64,000 bases of DNA from an uncultured Bacilli bacterium (lineage in GTDB: Bacteria > Bacillota_I > Bacilli_A > RFN20 > CAG-826): contig CALVHN010000003.1 of NCBI GenBank assembly GCA_944327845.1, positions 1 to 64,000 of the forward strand, written 5' to 3'. The stretch's first letter is position 1. Every line of letters starts with the position of its first letter. This document shows, piece after piece, positions 43,721 to 53,216 of this stretch. Below the pieces are notes generated by a model. It did no database searches, was not told where the DNA came from, and was given only the letters and a program-made list of their open reading frames with translations. Both the position numbers and the translations under genes were made by a program.

Positions 43721-45277
43721 ATGAAAAAGAAAAAGAGAAAAGTAAAAAGTGAAACAGAGGTGATGTTAAGAGACTATCGTAAACTTAATGATAGTATTAA
43801 CACTTTTTATGATATTCTTTTAAATAAAGAATATAAAAATAATAAGCAATATTTTACCGTTTCATTACTTTCCGAAGCTTTTATAGTTTTAAAAATGATT
43901 GCTTTTTCTTTTATATGTGAAGATTCTGTTCCTGAATTAACTTTAATTAATTATAGAAAAATGATTGAAATTCTAGCTATTAGTGAAACGTCCGAAAAGA
44001 TGGATGATACAAATTACCAACTTTTTAAAATTCAAGCAGAGCAAAGAGATATTGGAGAAAGGGAATTAACTAAATTAAGTAAAAAGTTAAATTTTAAACC
44101 AAATATTTTTAGAAGAATTGTTAATTTAAACCGTTGTTTTTATTTAATAGGAGCAACCGAAAATCATGAGAAATTTAGAGAAGTAGTTGCTTGTAATACA
44201 GATGCAAATCTTTTAAGCGTTTATGATGTTTTAGGTATAGGAATTCATTTAGCACCCTCATTTCATTGTTTAACTGCTATAAAGAAAATTTTGGAGAATA
44301 AAGCTTTTTCAACGTGTTTTGACTCGTTTTTTGAAGTGTCAAATAAAATTATGACAGTAAATAAAAAAATTATTACACCTATTCCTAAAATAGACGAAGA
44401 CTTTTTATTGGATTTTGGTGAGATAGGATTAAGATTTTCGATGTTAAGTGAACATTTTGAAGATTTGAAAGATTATTGTTTTGATAATAGTCAAGTAGAT
44501 AATCAATATTTAATCGAAACAGCTTCTTTTTGTATTTCTTCACTTAAATCATTAATTTATTCCTATTATAAAAACGAATATTTTGGTGTTATACCATTAT
44601 TAAAGGTATCTTATGAAAAGGTTTCTTTATATAACGAACTATTAAAATTAAATCCTGAAGATGCATCTATTCGTTTTAATACTTTATATTCAATAATAAT
44701 GAGAACATTTATGGATGTATTAGGTTCAGGAAATGATAGTTTAAGTGATAAAATATTTGATGTTGATTATAACTATTTTAAAGAAAAAACTCATTTAACA
44801 ATGTCAGAAACTAAAAGAATTATTAATAAAAGTCCTATTTTTGCGGTTACTTTAAAACATGAAAGTTTTATTGAACTTGTTAAAAGAAATATCGAAGAAA
44901 TAGATAAAGAAAATATTGAAGGACATCTTGATGCATATTTAAAAGGTGTTGAATATTCTCATGCAACAGGATTTTTAATTCATAGAAATAAAGAAGAATT
45001 TAAAGGAAATATTTTATTTGGAATTAAATACCTTATGATTTTCCTATTAAATGCATTTGAAAGCTTTGAAAAAGTGGAAAGAACCACGGAAATTGAAAGG
45101 GATGTTAAATCAAAAATAATTACTATGCTTAGTCAATGTTCAAGTGATTTAAGAATATTATTTAAATCTTTTATTTCTTTTTATAATAGTGATTTTGAAA
45201 GATATTTAAAAGTTGTTAAAGAAAACGAATCCAATATTGAAGAGCTTGAACATGAAATTAGTGATGATTTAGATTAA
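43721..45277 (+). CDS. Hypothetical helical protein with two similar halves
   Basis: This 518-aa cytosolic, mostly helical protein is of unknown function. The N terminus is basic (MKKKKRKVKSE). Two halves look alike: FTVSLLSEAFIVLKMIAF ... GIGIHLAPSFHCLTAIKKIL in the first and IETASFCISSLKSLIYSYY ... GVEYSHATGFLIHRNKEEFKGNI in the second. Each ends with a conserved His/Ser region and a helical pack. The layout recalls DUF5677-type proteins, but I cannot confirm it. It lies right after the accessory island but has host-like AT-rich codon use. The coiled, acidic C terminus ends in EHEISDDLD. It is probably monocistronic; a new promoter follows. Confidence 0.6.
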   Translation: MKKKKRKVKSETEVMLRDYRKLNDSINTFYDILLNKEYKNNKQYFTVSLLSEAFIVLKMIAFSFICEDSVPELTLINYRKMIEILAISETSEKMDDTNYQLFKIQAEQRDIGERELTKLSKKLNFKPNIFRRIVNLNRCFYLIGATENHEKFREVVACNTDANLLSVYDVLGIGIHLAPSFHCLTAIKKILENKAFSTCFDSFFEVSNKIMTVNKKIITPIPKIDEDFLLDFGEIGLRFSMLSEHFEDLKDYCFDNSQVDNQYLIETASFCISSLKSLIYSYYKNEYFGVIPLLKVSYEKVSLYNELLKLNPEDASIRFNTLYSIIMRTFMDVLGSGNDSLSDKIFDVDYNYFKEKTHLTMSETKRIINKSPIFAVTLKHESFIELVKRNIEEIDKENIEGHLDAYLKGVEYSHATGFLIHRNKEEFKGNILFGIKYLMIFLLNAFESFEKVERTTEIERDVKSKIITMLSQCSSDLRILFKSFISFYNSDFERYLKVVKENESNIEELEHEISDDLD

Positions 45278-45326
45278 AAACCTTGCAAAAACCTTATATT
45301 TTTTTTAAAAAAATAATTTATTTATT

Positions 45327-45353
45327 TTGACTTTTTTAAAAATATGTTAAAAT
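45327..45353 (+). promoter_or_regulatory. Promoter of the DUF1538 operon (leaderless)
   Basis: TTGACT (45327-45332), a 15-base spacer and an extended -10 TGTTAAAAT (45345-45353) place the transcription start at about 45360, exactly the GTG start codon. No SD exists. Confidence 0.65.
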
Positions 45354-45359
45354 GAAAAA

Positions 45360-46916
45360 GTGATAAAAGAGATATTAAAAAAAGTAAAAGATGCTTCATT
45401 TTCAATATTTCCAATAGTATGTATTATTATTGTTCTTTTTTTGCTTTCTTTAATTCCTAATGTTTTCCCAACTATTAATAATGAAAAGTTAATTGAAACA
45501 GATACTTTTTTGGTATTTTTACTTTGTAGTATCTTTTTATTACTTGGTTTTGTTCTTTTTGATATAGGTGCAGAGAACGCTCTAGCTAAAGTTGGTTCTT
45601 ATGTAGGTGCCAATATTTCAAAAAGAGGAAATATTATAATAATCGCGTTTATTACCATTTTGCTTGGGATTTTAATCGCTATTGCTGAGCCGGATTTATC
45701 TATTTTATCAGATCAAATTGTAAATAGTATCAACCCTTGGGTTTTTAAATTAGCTGTTGGAATAGGACAAGGAGTATATTTCTTTGTGGCTATTTTAAGG
45801 ATTTTATTTAATAAAAGTTGTAAGCATTTATATTTATTCTGCTATTTGATTGTATTTGCAATTGGTTGTTTTTATGGGCCAGGTAAGGATGCTTCGGCGT
45901 TTATTTCTTTAAGTTTTGATACTGCAGGTGTTTCAACTGGTGCAGCTACCATACCTTTTGTTATCGCTTTTGGCGCTAGTTTTGCTTCAACAAGAGGAGG
46001 TAAAGATCAATCCTCTAACTCTTTTGGATATGCTGGTCTTATGTCAGTTGGACCTGTTACTATAATGCTTTTGATGTGTTTACTTATTCAAAACGATGTT
46101 GTTTTGAGCAATACTCAAGAATTACAAAGTGTCACACAAGTTTTAAGCGATTCTTTACTTGAAGTCTTACTTGGAATCGCACCAATATTTATCTTTTTTA
46201 TTATTTATAATTTATTTTTCTTAAGAATAAACAAATTAGAGTTTATCAAAATATTTGTTGGATTTCTTTTTGCTTATATTGGTTTATATTGTTTTGTTTG
46301 CTCGGCAAAAATTGGATTTATACCTTTAGGGTATAATTTAGGACAAACATTGGCAAAAAATGAAAATTTATATTATTTATATGTTCTTTTACCATTAATT
46401 ATTGGTATTGTTTTAGTTTTAGCAGAACCATCTATTCATATATTGAATGAACAAGTTGAAGAAATTAGTGGTGGTGTTATTACTAAAAAAGGAATGATGC
46501 TTTCTTTAGGAATAGGAGTTTCTTTAGCCATTACTTTAGAAGTTTGTAGAATTGTTTTTTGGGGATATTTTTCGGTTTTATATATTTATGTTCCATTACT
46601 TTTAATTACTTTATTATTAGCTGTTTTTGTTGACGATATTTATGTTGCACTTGCCTTTGATAGTGGAGGAGCAGCAAGCGGAACGTTATGCGTTTGTTTT
46701 ATTTTACCTTTTGTTTTAGGAACAATTGAAATTTTAAATGAGCAAAACGGAACAAATTATTCTGGATTTGGAATAAGTGGAATAGTTTCAATTTTTCCAA
46801 TCCTTTCGGTCATTATTATGGGATTAATTGCTAAGATTAAAGGTAATGCATTACAAAAACGTGCAAGAAGAAGAGTTTACGACGAACAAAACGATGCTCA
46901 AATTATTCATTTTTAG
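45360..46916 (+). CDS. DUF1538 family membrane protein
   Basis: This 518-aa polytopic membrane protein is built from two tandem DUF1538 repeats (roughly residues 1-250 and 260-510). Each has an AEPDLSIL or AEPSIHIL motif and a later glycine-rich FDTAGVSTGAATIPF or FDSGGAASGTLCVCF motif. The symmetry suggests an inverted-repeat or duplicated transporter. The substrate is unknown. It starts with GTG and appears leaderless. The next two genes encode PII-like proteins, which in other transporters (for example GlnK-AmtB) gate the channel; that parallel is inference. It ends 8 bp before the first PII-like gene. Confidence 0.85.
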   Translation: MIKEILKKVKDASFSIFPIVCIIIVLFLLSLIPNVFPTINNEKLIETDTFLVFLLCSIFLLLGFVLFDIGAENALAKVGSYVGANISKRGNIIIIAFITILLGILIAIAEPDLSILSDQIVNSINPWVFKLAVGIGQGVYFFVAILRILFNKSCKHLYLFCYLIVFAIGCFYGPGKDASAFISLSFDTAGVSTGAATIPFVIAFGASFASTRGGKDQSSNSFGYAGLMSVGPVTIMLLMCLLIQNDVVLSNTQELQSVTQVLSDSLLEVLLGIAPIFIFFIIYNLFFLRINKLEFIKIFVGFLFAYIGLYCFVCSAKIGFIPLGYNLGQTLAKNENLYYLYVLLPLIIGIVLVLAEPSIHILNEQVEEISGGVITKKGMMLSLGIGVSLAITLEVCRIVFWGYFSVLYIYVPLLLITLLLAVFVDDIYVALAFDSGGAASGTLCVCFILPFVLGTIEILNEQNGTNYSGFGISGIVSIFPILSVIIMGLIAKIKGNALQKRARRRVYDEQNDAQIIHF

Positions 46917-46924
46917 GGTTTGAT

Positions 46925-47341
46925 ATGATTAAAAAAGTAAAGAATTTAAGAATTAAGAAAACAACTAAAGTTAAAGAAGATCTTCCTTTTGAAAAGAGGA
47001 ACGAAATTTTACCTTTAAAATTGATGATTGTTATTGTTGACCATGGGCAAGGAGAATATTTTTTAAATGGATTTTCTGAACTTAATGTTTCTTGTTCACT
47101 TTCTTTATATGGGAAAGGAACTGCTCCAAAAGAATTATATGACGTTTTAGGATTTGGTTCTAAAAAAGATATTGTTATTGGTATTGTTAAAGAAAACGAA
47201 TTAGAAAAGATTAAAGATTTTATTAAAAACAGATTCAATGTTTCTAAAAAAGCTAAAGGCGTAGCTTTTAGTATAAAAATCAATTCTATTGTTGGCGTTT
47301 TAATTTATAAGTTTTTGACAAATACTAGAAATTTTAAATAA
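46925..47341 (+). CDS. PII-like regulatory protein 1
   Basis: This 138-aa protein has a basic N-terminal extension of about 30 residues, followed by a PII-like ferredoxin-fold domain (LKLMIVIVDHGQGEYFLNGFSE ... YGKGTAPKELYDVLGFGSKKDIVIGIV ... GVAFSIKINSIVG). There is no long T-loop and no Tyr for uridylylation, so classic GlnB regulation is unlikely. It probably forms a trimer that binds a nucleotide or ion and regulates the DUF1538 protein encoded just upstream. Confidence 0.75.
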   Translation: MIKKVKNLRIKKTTKVKEDLPFEKRNEILPLKLMIVIVDHGQGEYFLNGFSELNVSCSLSLYGKGTAPKELYDVLGFGSKKDIVIGIVKENELEKIKDFIKNRFNVSKKAKGVAFSIKINSIVGVLIYKFLTNTRNFK

Positions 47342-47354
47342 AGAGGATATGAGT

Positions 47355-47720
47355 ATGAACATTAAAGGTGAATTAATTGTTGTTATTATCAATAAAGGTT
47401 ATAGTGATTTAGCAATGAATGCTGCAAGAAGCTGTGGAGCAAGAGGAGGTACTATTCTTAATGCTCGTGGAACCGGAAATGATGAAATTGAAAAATTTTT
47501 TGGTGTTCCAATACAGCCTGAAAAGGAATTAATATTAATTGTTGTTGATAAAGAAATTACAGAAAATGTTTTAATGCAAATTTATAAAGAAGCAGGATTA
47601 GAAACAAAAGGACAAGGAATAGCTTTTTCAATCCCTGTTGATGATATGATTGGTTTTCAAGCTTTTGAAGAGGATTTATCAAATTTAAAACTTGAAAACG
47701 AAAATAAAATTATCGAATAA
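47355..47720 (+). CDS. PII-like regulatory protein 2
   Basis: This 121-aa PII-like protein begins MNIKGELIVVIINKGYSD. The GARGGTILNARGTGNDEIEKFFGV region corresponds to the PII T-loop base and nucleotide site, and GQGIAFSIPVDDMIGF matches the C-terminal part. The Tyr of the GlnB T-loop is absent. I start at 47355 because AGAGGA lies 7 bases before this ATG but only 1 base before the ATG at 47349. It follows PII-like protein 1 by 13 bp. Two different PII-like subunits could form a heteromer. Confidence 0.8.
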   Translation: MNIKGELIVVIINKGYSDLAMNAARSCGARGGTILNARGTGNDEIEKFFGVPIQPEKELILIVVDKEITENVLMQIYKEAGLETKGQGIAFSIPVDDMIGFQAFEEDLSNLKLENENKIIE

Positions 47721-47752
47721 ACTTTGCTATTTAATTTTTAAAAATCTAAGTA

Positions 47753-47758
47753 TAAAAT
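47753..47758 (+). promoter_or_regulatory. -10 box of the ABC exporter operon
   Basis: TAAAAT (47753-47758) stands 6 bases before the ATG at 47765 and no SD is present, which predicts a leaderless mRNA. No convincing -35 is seen. Confidence 0.5.
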
Positions 47759-47764
47759 TATCAA

Positions 47765-49531
47765 ATGTTTAAGAAAATTTTTTCATACATAAAACCATAT
47801 AAATGGAAACTTATCATTGCAATATGTTGTGTTGTAGTTGAAAGCATTTTGGAGATGTTTGTTCCTTTTTTAATGAATTATATTATTCAAAATGGTGGAG
47901 GAATAACTTACGAACCTGTTACTGGCGAAGTGTTATCTATAAATTTAAATTATACTTTGTTTATTGGTGGATTAATGATTGGAGCTGCCTTAATTGCTTT
48001 TATCATAGGTATAATCAGTTCAAAAATGACAGCAATTGTTGGACGTGGATTAGGAGCAGAGATAAGAAAAGCAGAATTTAAAAAGGTTCAAGAATATTCT
48101 TTTAATAATTTAGATAGCTTTAGAGCAAGTAGTTTAATTACTCGCTTAACTAATGATGTAACAATTATTCAAGATTCTTTTTGTCAATCTTTTAGAGCAA
48201 CATTAAGAGCGCCTACAATGTTAATTTCTTCAATTGTTTTAGCTTTTATTGTTAATCCATTTTTAGGTCTAATTTTTTTAATAATCGTGCCAATCTTAGG
48301 TATTTTATTATATATTGTTGTTAAAAAAGCTGCTCCTAAGTTTGTTATTTTACAAAAAATAGTTGATAAATTAAATCGTACAACACAAGAATCAATAATT
48401 GCTATTAGAACAATTAAAGCTTATGTAAAAGAGGATTATGAGCAGGAAAAATTTAATAATGTAAATGATGAATTAGTTAAAACCTCTACTTCAGCTTTTT
48501 CTACAATTGCCTTAAATATGCCAATAATGCAACTTATGACTTATTGTTGTACTATTTGTATTCTTTTATTTGGTGCATATTTTCTTACAGAAGGATTAAT
48601 ACGTGATGTAGCAAACATAACAACATTTTTAACTTATATAAATCAATTATTAGCTTCTTTAAATATGTTATCTAACGTATTAATGAATGTTAATAGAGCA
48701 TCTGCAAGTGTAAGAAGGGTATATGAAGTTTTAAATACTGATAGTGAGATAGTAGATAATAAAAATTCTCGTGCAACGATTAATAGTGGAGATGTTACCT
48801 TTAAAAATGTTTATTTTAAATATAAAAATGATGCAGAAAATTATGTTTTAAATAATATAAATTTGGATATAAAATCTGGCCAATTTGTTGGAATAATTGG
48901 TCAAACAGGAAGTAGTAAAACCACATTAATAAATGTATTAGAAAGATTTTATGATATTACAAGTGGTGAAATTTTAATTGATAATAAACCTATTAAAAAT
49001 TATTCTTTAGAAGAAATTCACCGCAAAATCGCTATATCTTTTCAAAATCCAATATTATTTAGCGGAACAGTTAAAGAAAATTTATTATGGGGAAATAAAA
49101 ATGCAACTGACGAAGAAATAATAAACGCTTGTAAAATTGCTTGCTGTTATGATTTTATTATGAATCAACTTCCAAATGGTTTTGATACTGTTATTGGACA
49201 AAGTGGAACAAATGTTAGTGGTGGACAAAGACAACGATTATGTTTAGCTAGAGCAATACTTAGAGATCCTAAAATTTTGATTTTAGATGATTCTTTTTCT
49301 GCTTTAGATCGAATTACTGAAAAAACAATCAAAGAAAATTTAAAGAATCAATTAAGTGACAAAACAATTATTGTTATTTCTCAAAAAATTTCGTCAATCC
49401 AAGATGCTGATGTTATCTATGTATTAAATGAAGGAAAAATTAACCATTTTGGCAATCACAATGAATTAATGGAAAGTGATGATATATATAGAAGTATTTT
49501 TACTATTCAAAATGAGGGAGGTTTAAGATAA
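47765..49531 (+). CDS. ABC exporter half, degenerate ATP site subunit
   Basis: This 588-aa half transporter has a six-helix exporter membrane domain (about 1-310) and a nucleotide-binding domain with Walker A GQTGSSKT (379-386) and signature VSGGQRQRL. Walker B is LILDDSFSALD, with Asp where the catalytic Glu should be, and the switch His is Gln (VISQKISS). Its own Walker A/B site should thus bind ATP without hydrolysis, as in BmrC and TM287-type subunits. It pairs with the next gene, which starts 1 bp later, to form a heterodimeric exporter. The substrate (drug, lipid or peptide) is unknown. Confidence 0.9.
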   Translation: MFKKIFSYIKPYKWKLIIAICCVVVESILEMFVPFLMNYIIQNGGGITYEPVTGEVLSINLNYTLFIGGLMIGAALIAFIIGIISSKMTAIVGRGLGAEIRKAEFKKVQEYSFNNLDSFRASSLITRLTNDVTIIQDSFCQSFRATLRAPTMLISSIVLAFIVNPFLGLIFLIIVPILGILLYIVVKKAAPKFVILQKIVDKLNRTTQESIIAIRTIKAYVKEDYEQEKFNNVNDELVKTSTSAFSTIALNMPIMQLMTYCCTICILLFGAYFLTEGLIRDVANITTFLTYINQLLASLNMLSNVLMNVNRASASVRRVYEVLNTDSEIVDNKNSRATINSGDVTFKNVYFKYKNDAENYVLNNINLDIKSGQFVGIIGQTGSSKTTLINVLERFYDITSGEILIDNKPIKNYSLEEIHRKIAISFQNPILFSGTVKENLLWGNKNATDEEIINACKIACCYDFIMNQLPNGFDTVIGQSGTNVSGGQRQRLCLARAILRDPKILILDDSFSALDRITEKTIKENLKNQLSDKTIIVISQKISSIQDADVIYVLNEGKINHFGNHNELMESDDIYRSIFTIQNEGGLR

Positions 49532-49532
49532 T

Positions 49533-51389
49533 ATGCTAAATAAGTCAAGAAATCGCCCTCAAAATTTCCTTAAAACTTTTATAAGGGTTTTATCTTACTT
49601 TAAAGGCATAAAAGGTTTTCTTTTATTTATTGTTATTTTATTAACAATTTTTTCATCAGTAGTTTCTATAATTTGTACTTTCTTTTTACAAGATGTTATA
49701 CACACGATTGAAGGATTAGTAAATGGTACAAACACTTGGAATGACTTATTTAGCATTGTAGGTTTAATTGGTGGGTTATATGTATTAGGCGTAATTTCAA
49801 CAATTTTATATCCTCAAATTATGATTCGTTTATCTCAACAAATTATTGGCAATATTAGAAAAGAGCTGGAAAAACATATGCTTTATATGCCTTTAAGTGA
49901 ATTTGATAAACATCAACACGGTGAAATAATGAGCTATTTTACAAATGATATTGATACATTAAACATGGCATTAAACGATTCTTTTGCTAATATTTTTCAT
50001 TGTATTGCAAATATCATTGGAACTTTAATAGGAATGTTTTTAATTAATGTTTATTTATCATTAATTGTTGTTTTCTTTTTAAGCTTAATGGTTTTATTTA
50101 TTGTTGTTAATTCAAAACTTTGTCAAAAATATTTTAAAAAACAACAAGAAGAGTTGTCTAAAATGAATGGACTTATTGAAGAAAATATTAATGGAATAAA
50201 GGTTGAAAAAGCATTTAATCACCAAGAAGAGGATTTTATTAACTTTGAAAGACAAAATATAAGTTTGCAAAAAGCATCTACTAGCTCGTTCTTTCATACA
50301 CAACTTAATATTCCGGTAATTGTGTCTTTATCGTATTTTAACTTTGCTGTAAGTTGTGTAGTTGGAATTGTTTTTGCATATAATGGTTTATTAATTGGGG
50401 GTGTAGCGGCTTTAACTTCTTATTTAGTTTATGTTAGACAATCAGGTCAACCATTTAATATGTTTACACAACATATGAATAGTATTTTAACTGCTGTTGC
50501 TGGTGCTGAAAGAATATTTACTTATTTAGATCAAGAAGAAGAAATTGATGAAGGGAAAGTTAGATTAGTTAAAATAAATAATGAAAATTCAAATTTCAAA
50601 GATCATTATGTTTGGGAAGTCCCTTTAGAAAACGGATTAACAAAACAGATTCCTTTAAGAGGAAGTATTGAATTTAAAAATGTTGTTTTTGGTTATAATG
50701 ATGAAAAAATAGTATTAAATAACATATCTTTTTGGGCAGAACCAGGTCAGAAGATTGCTTTTGTTGGTTCTACTGGAGCTGGAAAAACAACTATAATTTC
50801 ATTGATTTCAAGATTTTATGAAATTAATAGTGGAGAGATTACTTATGATGGAATAAACATTAAAGACATTAAAAAAGAGTCTTTAAGAAGATCCATTTCT
50901 ATGGTTACTCAAGATACCCATTTATTTACTGGCACAATTAAAGAAAATATTAAATATGTAAGAAGACATTCTACTGATGAAGAAATAATTGAAGCGGCAA
51001 AAATAGCAAATGCTGACAGTTTTATAAAATTATTACCTAATGGTTATGATACTGAACTAACTGATGATGGTCATAATTTAAGTGAAGGACAAAGACAACT
51101 TTTAGCTTTAGCAAGAGCTGCAATTTCTCAGCCTCCTGTTTTGATTTTAGATGAAGCGACTTCAAATATTGATACCCACACTGAAAAGCTTGTTCAAAAA
51201 AGTATGGATAAGTTAATGGAAGGTAGAACCGTTTTAGTTATTGCTCATAGACTTTCAACTGTTAGAAATAGTGAAGCAATCCTTTGCTTAGAAAAAGGGA
51301 AAATTATTGAAAGAGGATCTCACGATAATTTATTACTCGAAAAAGGATATTATTATCGACTATATCATGGAATAAACGAACTCGATTAA
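49533..51389 (+). CDS. ABC exporter half, catalytic ATP site subunit
   Basis: This 618-aa half transporter has an exporter membrane domain (about 1-330), a linker with an extra 40-residue insert (near 345-385, EEEIDEGKVRLVKIN onward), and an ATPase domain. Walker A is GSTGAGKT, Walker B LILDEATSNID with the catalytic Glu, and the switch His is present in VIAHRLSTV. The signature reads LSEGQ rather than LSGGQ, the usual complement in asymmetric exporters where the partner supplies LSGGQ to the active site. It completes the BmrCD/TM287-288-like pair. Confidence 0.9.
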   Translation: MLNKSRNRPQNFLKTFIRVLSYFKGIKGFLLFIVILLTIFSSVVSIICTFFLQDVIHTIEGLVNGTNTWNDLFSIVGLIGGLYVLGVISTILYPQIMIRLSQQIIGNIRKELEKHMLYMPLSEFDKHQHGEIMSYFTNDIDTLNMALNDSFANIFHCIANIIGTLIGMFLINVYLSLIVVFFLSLMVLFIVVNSKLCQKYFKKQQEELSKMNGLIEENINGIKVEKAFNHQEEDFINFERQNISLQKASTSSFFHTQLNIPVIVSLSYFNFAVSCVVGIVFAYNGLLIGGVAALTSYLVYVRQSGQPFNMFTQHMNSILTAVAGAERIFTYLDQEEEIDEGKVRLVKINNENSNFKDHYVWEVPLENGLTKQIPLRGSIEFKNVVFGYNDEKIVLNNISFWAEPGQKIAFVGSTGAGKTTIISLISRFYEINSGEITYDGINIKDIKKESLRRSISMVTQDTHLFTGTIKENIKYVRRHSTDEEIIEAAKIANADSFIKLLPNGYDTELTDDGHNLSEGQRQLLALARAAISQPPVLILDEATSNIDTHTEKLVQKSMDKLMEGRTVLVIAHRLSTVRNSEAILCLEKGKIIERGSHDNLLLEKGYYYRLYHGINELD

Positions 51390-51479
51390 TAACTAAATAC
51401 ACTAGTTTTGCATTGTTATTATTTAAAAAAAGGAAACAAATTTATTATTAATTAAATTATTAAAGTATTTAATTAACTA

Positions 51480-51488
51480 TGGTAAAAT
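51480..51488 (+). promoter_or_regulatory. Extended -10 of the DUF1836 gene (leaderless)
   Basis: TGGTAAAAT (51480-51488) is a complete TGn extended -10 placed 6 bases before the ATG at 51495. No SD is present. Transcription should start on the A of the AUG. Confidence 0.6.
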
Positions 51489-51494
51489 TTTTTT

Positions 51495-52172
51495 ATGAAA
51501 CAAATTAACGACAGTATTAAAGATTTATATCAATATTTAGAAAAGCTAGAAAATTTTTCTTTGCCTACATATAAAGAATTACCTTCTATTCCTTTATATA
51601 TGGAGCAAGTAGTTAGTTATATTAGCGAAATTCTTGGGCCTTTATTTGATAATAAAGATCAACAAGTTATTACTCCATTCATGATTAATAATTATGTTAA
51701 AGCTAAAATTATTTCAGCTCCTGATCAAAAAAAATATAAGAAAAACCACATCGGATATTTAATTGCTATTTCTTTACTTAAAAATGTTTCTTCAATAAAA
51801 GATATTGCAACTTTAATTGAAGTAGATTCACGTTTTAACAAAGAAGATAAAGAGAACTTATTTTTTAAATTTAAGACAATGCAAGATGAAGTAATAAAAA
51901 ACCAATCAAGAAAGGTAATAACAAGGCTTGACGCTATTTCTAAAAAGAAAAATACTGATGAAGAGGAACTTGTTGCTTTATCATATATTGCTTTAAAACT
52001 TTATATAGAAAGCGAAGCTACAAAATTATTAGCAGATACAATTACTAACAAGATTTTCTCTCATTTATTTGAAAAAAATAATGATTTAGAAAAAGAAGAG
52101 AAGAAAGAGCTAGAATTAAAGAAGAAAAAAGTAAACGAAGAAGTTAATCAATTAAAAAAGACTAAAAATTAA
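51495..52172 (+). CDS. DUF1836 domain protein
   Basis: This 225-aa soluble protein carries the DUF1836 pattern: LPSIPLYMEQVVSYI, then ITPFMINNYVKAKIISAPDQKKYKKNHIGYLI and SSIKDIATLI. The central part resembles a MerR/HTH-like winged fold, so it may bind DNA; that is inference. The C-terminal 35 residues are a charged Lys/Glu helix (probable coiled coil). It appears leaderless from the extended -10 immediately upstream. galE follows 16 bp later with its own strong SD, so the two may be cotranscribed. Confidence 0.8.
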   Translation: MKQINDSIKDLYQYLEKLENFSLPTYKELPSIPLYMEQVVSYISEILGPLFDNKDQQVITPFMINNYVKAKIISAPDQKKYKKNHIGYLIAISLLKNVSSIKDIATLIEVDSRFNKEDKENLFFKFKTMQDEVIKNQSRKVITRLDAISKKKNTDEEELVALSYIALKLYIESEATKLLADTITNKIFSHLFEKNNDLEKEEKKELELKKKKVNEEVNQLKKTKN

Positions 52173-52188
52173 TTAAAAAGGGGGACTT

Positions 52189-53208
52189 ATGAAAAAAGTA
52201 CTTGTTACAGGTGGGTTAGGTTTTATTGGAAGTCATACTGTTGTTAATTTAATTGAAGAAAAATATGATGTTGTTATTATTGATAATCTATTTAATTCAA
52301 AACTTGAAGTTTTAGATAGAATTGAACAAATAACAGGAGTAAGACCAAAATTTTATCAATTTGATGTTCAAAATATTTCAAAACTTGATGAAGTTTTTAA
52401 AAATGAAAAACCTGATGTAATCATACATTTTGCGGGATATAAAGCAGTTGGAGAAAGCTGTAAAAAACCTTTAATGTATTATAAAAATAACTTAGAATCT
52501 TCCTTTGCATTAATTGAGATGATGGAAAAATATAATTGTAAAAACATAGTTTTTTCATCTTCTGCTACAGTTTATGGAATTCCTAAGAAAGTTCCTTTAA
52601 CTGAAGAAGATCCAGTACAAAGTTCAACTTCCCCATATGGTGAAACTAAAGTAATGATTGAAAGAATTCTTGAAGATGAAAGTAAAGTACATCCTGAATT
52701 TAATATTTGTTTATTAAGATATTTTAATCCTATTGGAGCTCATAAATCTGGATTATTAGGTGAAGATCCTAATGGTATTCCTAATAATTTATTACCTTAT
52801 ATTAATAAAGTTGCAGTTGGAAAATTAGATTGTGTTCATGTTTTTGGAAACGATTATCCGACTGTTGATGGAACAGGTGTAAGAGACTATATCCATGTTT
52901 GTGATTTAGCAAAAGGACATGTCTTATCTTTAAATAAATTAAAAGAAAATCCTGGTTTATGTATATATAATTTAGGAACAGGTAAAGGGACATCTGTTTT
53001 AGAAATTATTAAACTTTATGAAGAAGCTACAGGAGTAAAAATTCCTTATGTAATTGATCCTCGAAGAGATGGGGATGTTGCAATTAATTATGCATCAAAT
53101 GAAAAAGCTAAAAAAGAATTAGGATTTAACTGTGATTTTGATGTAAAGCAAGCATGCTTAGATGGATATAATTATCAAGTAGCAGAAGAAAAGAGAACTA
53201 AAAAATAG
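52189..53208 (+). CDS. galE: UDP-glucose 4-epimerase
   Basis: This 339-aa short-chain dehydrogenase-type epimerase interconverts UDP-glucose and UDP-galactose, with NAD bound at GGLGFIGSH (residues 8-16). The catalytic SSATVYG and SPYGETK (YxxxK) are present, and the length is typical. It supplies galactose units for glycolipids or polysaccharides or feeds galactose use. AAAAGGGGGA precedes the ATG. The tRNA-Gln gene begins 8 bp after its stop. Confidence 0.94.
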   Translation: MKKVLVTGGLGFIGSHTVVNLIEEKYDVVIIDNLFNSKLEVLDRIEQITGVRPKFYQFDVQNISKLDEVFKNEKPDVIIHFAGYKAVGESCKKPLMYYKNNLESSFALIEMMEKYNCKNIVFSSSATVYGIPKKVPLTEEDPVQSSTSPYGETKVMIERILEDESKVHPEFNICLLRYFNPIGAHKSGLLGEDPNGIPNNLLPYINKVAVGKLDCVHVFGNDYPTVDGTGVRDYIHVCDLAKGHVLSLNKLKENPGLCIYNLGTGKGTSVLEIIKLYEEATGVKIPYVIDPRRDGDVAINYASNEKAKKELGFNCDFDVKQACLDGYNYQVAEEKRTKK

Positions 53209-53216
53209 TTCTTTAT

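Noticed and set aside
46903-47283. Leftward 126-aa frame over PII-like protein 1
   Set aside because: It is antisense to a recognisable family gene in a same-direction operon, with no ribosome site.
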